Source of the DNA: Pseudo-nitzschia pungens
Taxonomy: Eukaryota > Bacillariophyta > Bacillariophyceae > Bacillariales > Bacillariaceae
NCBI GenBank assembly: GCA_037355855.1
Contig: CM074764.1
Coordinates: 3,968,001 to 4,032,000 of the forward strand
Length of the DNA: 64,000 nucleotides
Direction: 5' to 3'
The translations under genes and the position numbers were made by a program. This document shows, in pieces, positions 63,180 through 64,000 of this stretch (its first letter is position 1; every line of letters starts with the position of its first letter). Under the pieces are notes generated by a model, which worked only from the letters and a program-made list of their open reading frames with translations, did not search any database and was not told the DNA's origin.

Positions 63180-64000
63180 ATTTTTAAATAATGGTCATCG
63201 TGATAATTTCATCCATACCGGTATCTGTACTGCCAGTAAAGGTCTCCTCACATCGCATCATATTTCATCAGTTGGAATCGCATCATTTTGTCCGTTGCGA
63301 TCACATCATATTTGTCTAGCGATCGCAATATGTGTCAGTTGCCCCGTCGCATCATTTTTCGCATCATTTTTCAGTTGCCCCGTCGCATTACTAAAGTTGA
63401 TTCTTCCCTATCAGTAGCAAGCAGGCAACTCAATTCAGAATTAGAACAATTGAAATCCATTATCAATACCCCAGATCTTGATGTGCTTCACTCACCGTTG
63501 CATTATATTTCATTTGCCGTTGCATCCTATTTCATCAGCAGTTGCGGTCGCCTCCCTATCAGGAGCAAGCAGGCAAGTCAATGATGCACAGTTAGACGAA
63601 TCAAAATCCATTATTAATACCTCCTCCAACCTTGATGTGGTTCACTTACCATTTCCAGTTGCCGTCTTTCTTGTTCCATTTCGACCCAAAATTATGTGAA
63701 GTAAGATTTACTACACATGCATTTTCTGTCATGCATTTATTTGCTGAGAATTGATTTCTTCTACATGATAGCAGTAGAGTTACTACTAGTAGTATGTACC
63801 GTACCGAAGTAATAGTAGAAACCAGTAGAAACCTGATGGTGGTATCATTGCGCGCCACCTAAACCATAGAGAGCCAGCCCCGCTGCGCCATAATTTTGGA
63901 CTACCTCTTATGTACTACTACCTACGCACTGCAGTAGTATGTAGCAGCAGTGTATAACTGTGGTACTACTACTACAAGCAGCAAGAATAGTACTACCTCA
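63180..64000. other. Conserved non-repetitive block of the A/B/C family
   Basis: It matches 18640-19440 and 31397-32220 almost base for base. It contains several CATCATATTTCATC(A/C)G-type phrases. No frame is consistently protein-like in all three copies. It ends at the CAAGAATAGTACTACCTCA boundary that precedes the 181-bp satellite in A and B. Confidence 0.65.

Larger units (their letters stand above)
55811..64000. mobile_element. TIR element C, left part, with two nested insertions
   Basis: Its left tip CGTCCGAAAACCGG and TTCGCGACCC match elements A and B, with TC before it. The left hairpin is split by a hAT-type MITE (55854-56588). Gypsy copy 2 sits in it at 56806-62657. After removal of both, the order follows A and B through the ~45-bp tandem repeat and the conserved block. 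The window ends just before its 181-bp satellite. The right end is not seen. Confidence 0.85.

Overview
This window is repeat-dominated eukaryotic nuclear DNA. The codon-dense copia and gypsy polyproteins, the LDSHADT-type copia protease, a gag with a CRIPGHNHDW-type knuckle and the mix of host genes point to a stramenopile, most likely a diatom with a large, transposon-rich genome. This is inference from protein style; no rRNA or organellar marker is present to fix the species. Only two host-type genes look intact: a DUF273-like putative glycosyltransferase (43347-44405, +) and an ankyrin-PP2C protein phosphatase (51888-54251, -). A third host-type gene survives only as two pieces, 17569-17677 and 24183-24268, split by a transposon. 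The end of another gene lies at 1-180.

Layout. 1-1559: gene end, AT-rich and satellite DNA. 1560-11525: a very young Ty1/copia element with 965/966-bp LTRs that differ by one indel and a 5-bp target duplication. 11526-17677: tandem satellites (about 146-bp units, then TAC/TAG-rich units), then gene-like DNA. 17678-24182: TIR element A, 6.5 kb. 24183-26174: gene remnant and a 152-bp satellite. 26175-38716: Ty3/gypsy copy 1, itself interrupted by TIR element B (30605-37265). 39092-42846: a probably autonomous piggyBac-type transposon with a 940-residue SAP-containing transposase. 42851-47500: the glycosyltransferase gene, duplicated 263-bp repeats, and a minisatellite with a coding-like fragment. 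48700-50520: remnants of other copia-like elements. 51888-54251: the phosphatase. 55142-55810: a diverged LTR of the 1560-type copia family. It is interrupted at 55811 by TIR element C, which runs off the window and carries a hAT-type foldback MITE (55854-56588) and an intact gypsy copy 2 (56806-62657).

The most novel-looking feature is the A/B/C family. These are large elements with perfect 24-bp TIRs beginning CGTCCGAAAAC, subterminal TCGCGA motifs, a left-end hairpin, 2-bp target duplications, conserved internal satellites, a 36-38-bp minisatellite, and one small zinc-finger-like reading frame but no transposase. They and the gypsy family are reciprocally nested: B sits in a gypsy and a gypsy sits in C. 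A second theme is gag/pol organisation. In both the copia and the gypsy family, gag and pol share one reading frame and are separated by a single UGA in the same AAC-UGA-A context.
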